Origin: Firmicutes bacterium UBA5388
Lineage (GTDB): Bacteria > Bacillota > UBA4882 > UBA10575
Direction: 5' to 3'
Length of the DNA: 7,016 nucleotides
NCBI GenBank assembly: GCA_002409975.1
Contig: DHOO01000039.1
Coordinates: 91,674 to 98,689 of the forward strand
Every line of letters starts with the position of its first letter. Within the stretch, counting starts at the first letter, position 1. Positions 5,595 to 7,016 of the stretch are shown piece after piece. The notes beneath the pieces are model-generated. The model made no database searches, was not told where the DNA came from, and worked only from the letters and a program-made list of their open reading frames with translations. A program made the translations under genes and the position numbers.

Positions 5595-5622
5595 ATTATA
5601 CAATAAAACAATATAATCTCAA
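5595..5622 (-). promoter_or_regulatory. Sigma-A type promoter of the glycosyltransferase gene
   Basis: On the minus strand TTGAGA (5622-5617) and a consensus TATAAT (5600-5595) are separated by 16 bases. The match is 5 of 6 and 6 of 6, the best promoter in the window. It lies downstream of the CoA-transferase terminator. Transcription would start near 5588 and leave a leader of about 130 bases before the ATG at 5458. Confidence 0.6.
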
Positions 5623-5670
5623 TTAATACCTTTCATTTTTCGAATAAAATAATTCGTTTTTCTTTAGTCA

Positions 5671-5696
5671 AAAACCGCCCAAGAATGGGCGGCTTT
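5671..5696 (-). terminator. Rho-independent terminator of the CoA-transferase gene
   Basis: In the leftward transcript the GC-rich arm GCCGCCCA and its partner UGGGCGGU pair around a four-base loop (UUCU), and flanking A and U bases extend the stem to about 11 pairs including one G-U. The 3' arm runs into UUUUUGAC, a short U-tract. It lies about 34 bases beyond the CoA-transferase stop codon and ahead of the glycosyltransferase promoter, so the two genes are separate units. Confidence 0.85.
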
Positions 5697-5729
5697 GAAC
5701 ATTTGAATTAATTATTCTATCCTCTCGGC

Positions 5730-7016
5730 TTAAAGTGATAATTTCATCGGTTTATCTAAAAAGATCCTGGGATCCATTTCTTTTAAATGTGGGGAGATTT
5801 TTGGTCTAAACTCCATATTGGCCAAAATATCCGCCTCCAAATTTACGCCGGGAGCAATCTCAATTAATTCGATCCCATCCTTCACCAATTTAAAAACTGC
5901 TCGTTCTGTTACGTAATAAGCATTCTGACCCTTGGTCCTGCATTCAGCATTATAAGACATCTGTTGAATCTTGTTCACAAATTTTTTGGTCTTGCCCTCT
6001 TGCTTAATTTGAACCCCTTTCTCGTTAAATTCAACTTCAAGTCCTTGGGCCGTAAAGGTCGTAAGGAAAACACAGTTTTTTGCCCCTTGAGTGATGTCAA
6101 TAAACCCACCGGCGCCCGGCGCCCGGCTACCGAATTTTGTTGAGTTGACATTACCATATTGATCAATCTCACCCACTCCCATAAAGGTAAAATCAACTCC
6201 GGCGCCGTTGTAAAAGTCAAATTGCTCTTGGTGAGTAATAAAAGCTTCCACATTTTTACCGATCCCAAAATCAATCCCGCCCTCTGGTATTCCTCCATAG
6301 AGACCGGACTCAACCGTAACCATAATCTGATCACTCAGTTGTTCTTCAAACAAAACCGGTCCAACCGTATCATTAGGAATTCCCGTCCCTAGGTTAATAA
6401 TACTTCCACTCTTTAAAAGCATGACGCCGCGACGTCCAATTACTTTCCGGATATTAAACGGTATCGGCTGGATCGCATCAGTAGGCACTTTGAGATCACC
6501 TGAATAAACCGGATCATAAAGAGTACAATTGGTCTGTGGGTGATCCTCATTAGATTGGGCTACTACAATAGCATCAACAAATACTCCGGGCACAACCACA
6601 TCTTTAGCATGTAAGGTCCCATTTTGAGCAACTCTTCTAACTTGAGCAATAACTTTTCCGCCGAAACGCTTAGCAGCTAAAACCGCCGGAAGAATCTCCA
6701 GTTTCATCGGTTCGTCTTCTGTTGTAATATTACCATTTTCGTCGGCAGTCGTTCCCCGGAAAATTACCACATCAAGAGGGATTTCATGATAAAACATAAA
6801 CTCTTCATCTTTAATCGTAATTACCTCTGAAATGTCCGGCAACGCCTTCGTCCGTTCGTTCATTTTTCCCCCTTCCAGACGGGGATCAACAAAGGTATTT
6901 AAACCAATTTTTGTAATACGTCCAGGATTGCCATGAGACATCGCCCGGTAAAGGTGAGCAATTTGTCCTTGCGGGATACAATAAGCTTCAATCTTATTTT
7001 CATGTATTAACTGCAT
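5730..7016 (-). CDS. Propionate/acetate-type CoA-transferase, 5' end outside the window
   Basis: This is a family I acyl-CoA:carboxylate CoA-transferase (Pct/YdiF type) that moves CoA between short-chain acids such as acetate, propionate, lactate or butyrate in fermentative metabolism. The 428 residues seen cover most of both fused CoA_trans domains. In the first are HLYRAMSHGNPGRITKIG, FVDPRLEGGK and RGTTADENGNIT; in the second are KVIGRRGVMLL, INLGTGIPN, VTVESGLYGGIPEGG, SRAPGAGGFIDITQG and YVTERAVFKL. E236 of this fragment, in VESGLYGG, matches the catalytic glutamate that forms the gamma-glutamyl-CoA thioester (E324 in Clostridium propionicum Pct). PGAGGF matches the oxyanion-forming glycine motif. 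Family members are about 520 residues, and the methionine at the window edge aligns inside them, so roughly 95 N-terminal residues lie to the right of 7016 and that ATG is not the real start. The reading frame is intact. Substrate preference is not predictable from this fragment. Confidence 0.9.
   Translation of the reverse strand: MQLIHENKIEAYCIPQGQIAHLYRAMSHGNPGRITKIGLNTFVDPRLEGGKMNERTKALPDISEVITIKDEEFMFYHEIPLDVVIFRGTTADENGNITTEDEPMKLEILPAVLAAKRFGGKVIAQVRRVAQNGTLHAKDVVVPGVFVDAIVVAQSNEDHPQTNCTLYDPVYSGDLKVPTDAIQPIPFNIRKVIGRRGVMLLKSGSIINLGTGIPNDTVGPVLFEEQLSDQIMVTVESGLYGGIPEGGIDFGIGKNVEAFITHQEQFDFYNGAGVDFTFMGVGEIDQYGNVNSTKFGSRAPGAGGFIDITQGAKNCVFLTTFTAQGLEVEFNEKGVQIKQEGKTKKFVNKIQQMSYNAECRTKGQNAYYVTERAVFKLVKDGIELIEIAPGVNLEADILANMEFRPKISPHLKEMDPRIFLDKPMKLSL

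Noticed and set aside
5975..6334. 119-codon minus-strand frame inside the CoA-transferase gene
   Set aside because: It is an out-of-frame shadow of a strongly conserved enzyme whose own frame is continuous across the same bases.
6159..6392. 77-codon plus-strand frame
   Set aside because: It is antisense to the catalytic region of the CoA-transferase and has no independent coding evidence.

Overview
The window looks like chromosomal DNA from an AT-rich anaerobic member of the Bacillota, perhaps a clostridial or Peptococcaceae-type fermenter. The evidence is purine-rich Shine-Dalgarno sequences (AGGAGG, AGGGGG, AAGGCGG), use of TTG and GTG starts, a TTGAGA-N16-TATAAT type promoter, and a Pct-type CoA-transferase typical of fermentative or syntrophic metabolism. 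The genus cannot be fixed from the sequence alone. There is no rRNA, tRNA, CRISPR array or recognisable insertion sequence.

Layout. Bases 1-560 contain no convincing gene but several inverted repeats and a possible promoter. A small XRE-type regulator follows at 588-995 (+). Its start is preceded by a strong Shine-Dalgarno, a 19-base palindrome and a 7-codon minicistron whose stop overlaps the regulator's ATG. Everything else is on the minus strand. From right to left it comprises: the C-terminal four fifths of a propionate/acetate-type CoA-transferase (5730-7016, running off the window) with its own terminator; a GT4 glycosyltransferase (4271-5458) with a good promoter and a leader of about 130 bases; a stand-alone HIRAN-domain protein (3830-4180); a PII-like small signalling protein (3417-3749); a CPA2-type cation/proton antiporter consisting of the membrane domain only (2114-3292); and an EamA/DMT-family permease (1029-1928), which converges on the regulator.

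How the parts may work together. The clearest functional unit is the PII-like protein directly upstream of the antiporter. PII-like proteins often control a membrane transporter encoded beside them, and this antiporter lacks the RCK/TrkA-type regulatory domain found on many KefB-like relatives. The PII-like protein could therefore be its regulator in trans. The 80 bases before the PII-like gene can fold into two mutually exclusive hairpins. The 124 bases between it and the antiporter hold a 22-residue hydrophobic reading frame with no canonical start. The glycosyltransferase resembles enzymes that build membrane glycolipids or surface polysaccharide. The CoA-transferase and the EamA permease appear to be separate transcription units.

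Most of the window is ordinary core or accessory metabolism. The parts that deserve a second look are the PII-like/antiporter pair with its leader, the unusual translation-initiation region of the XRE regulator, and the structured stretch upstream of it.
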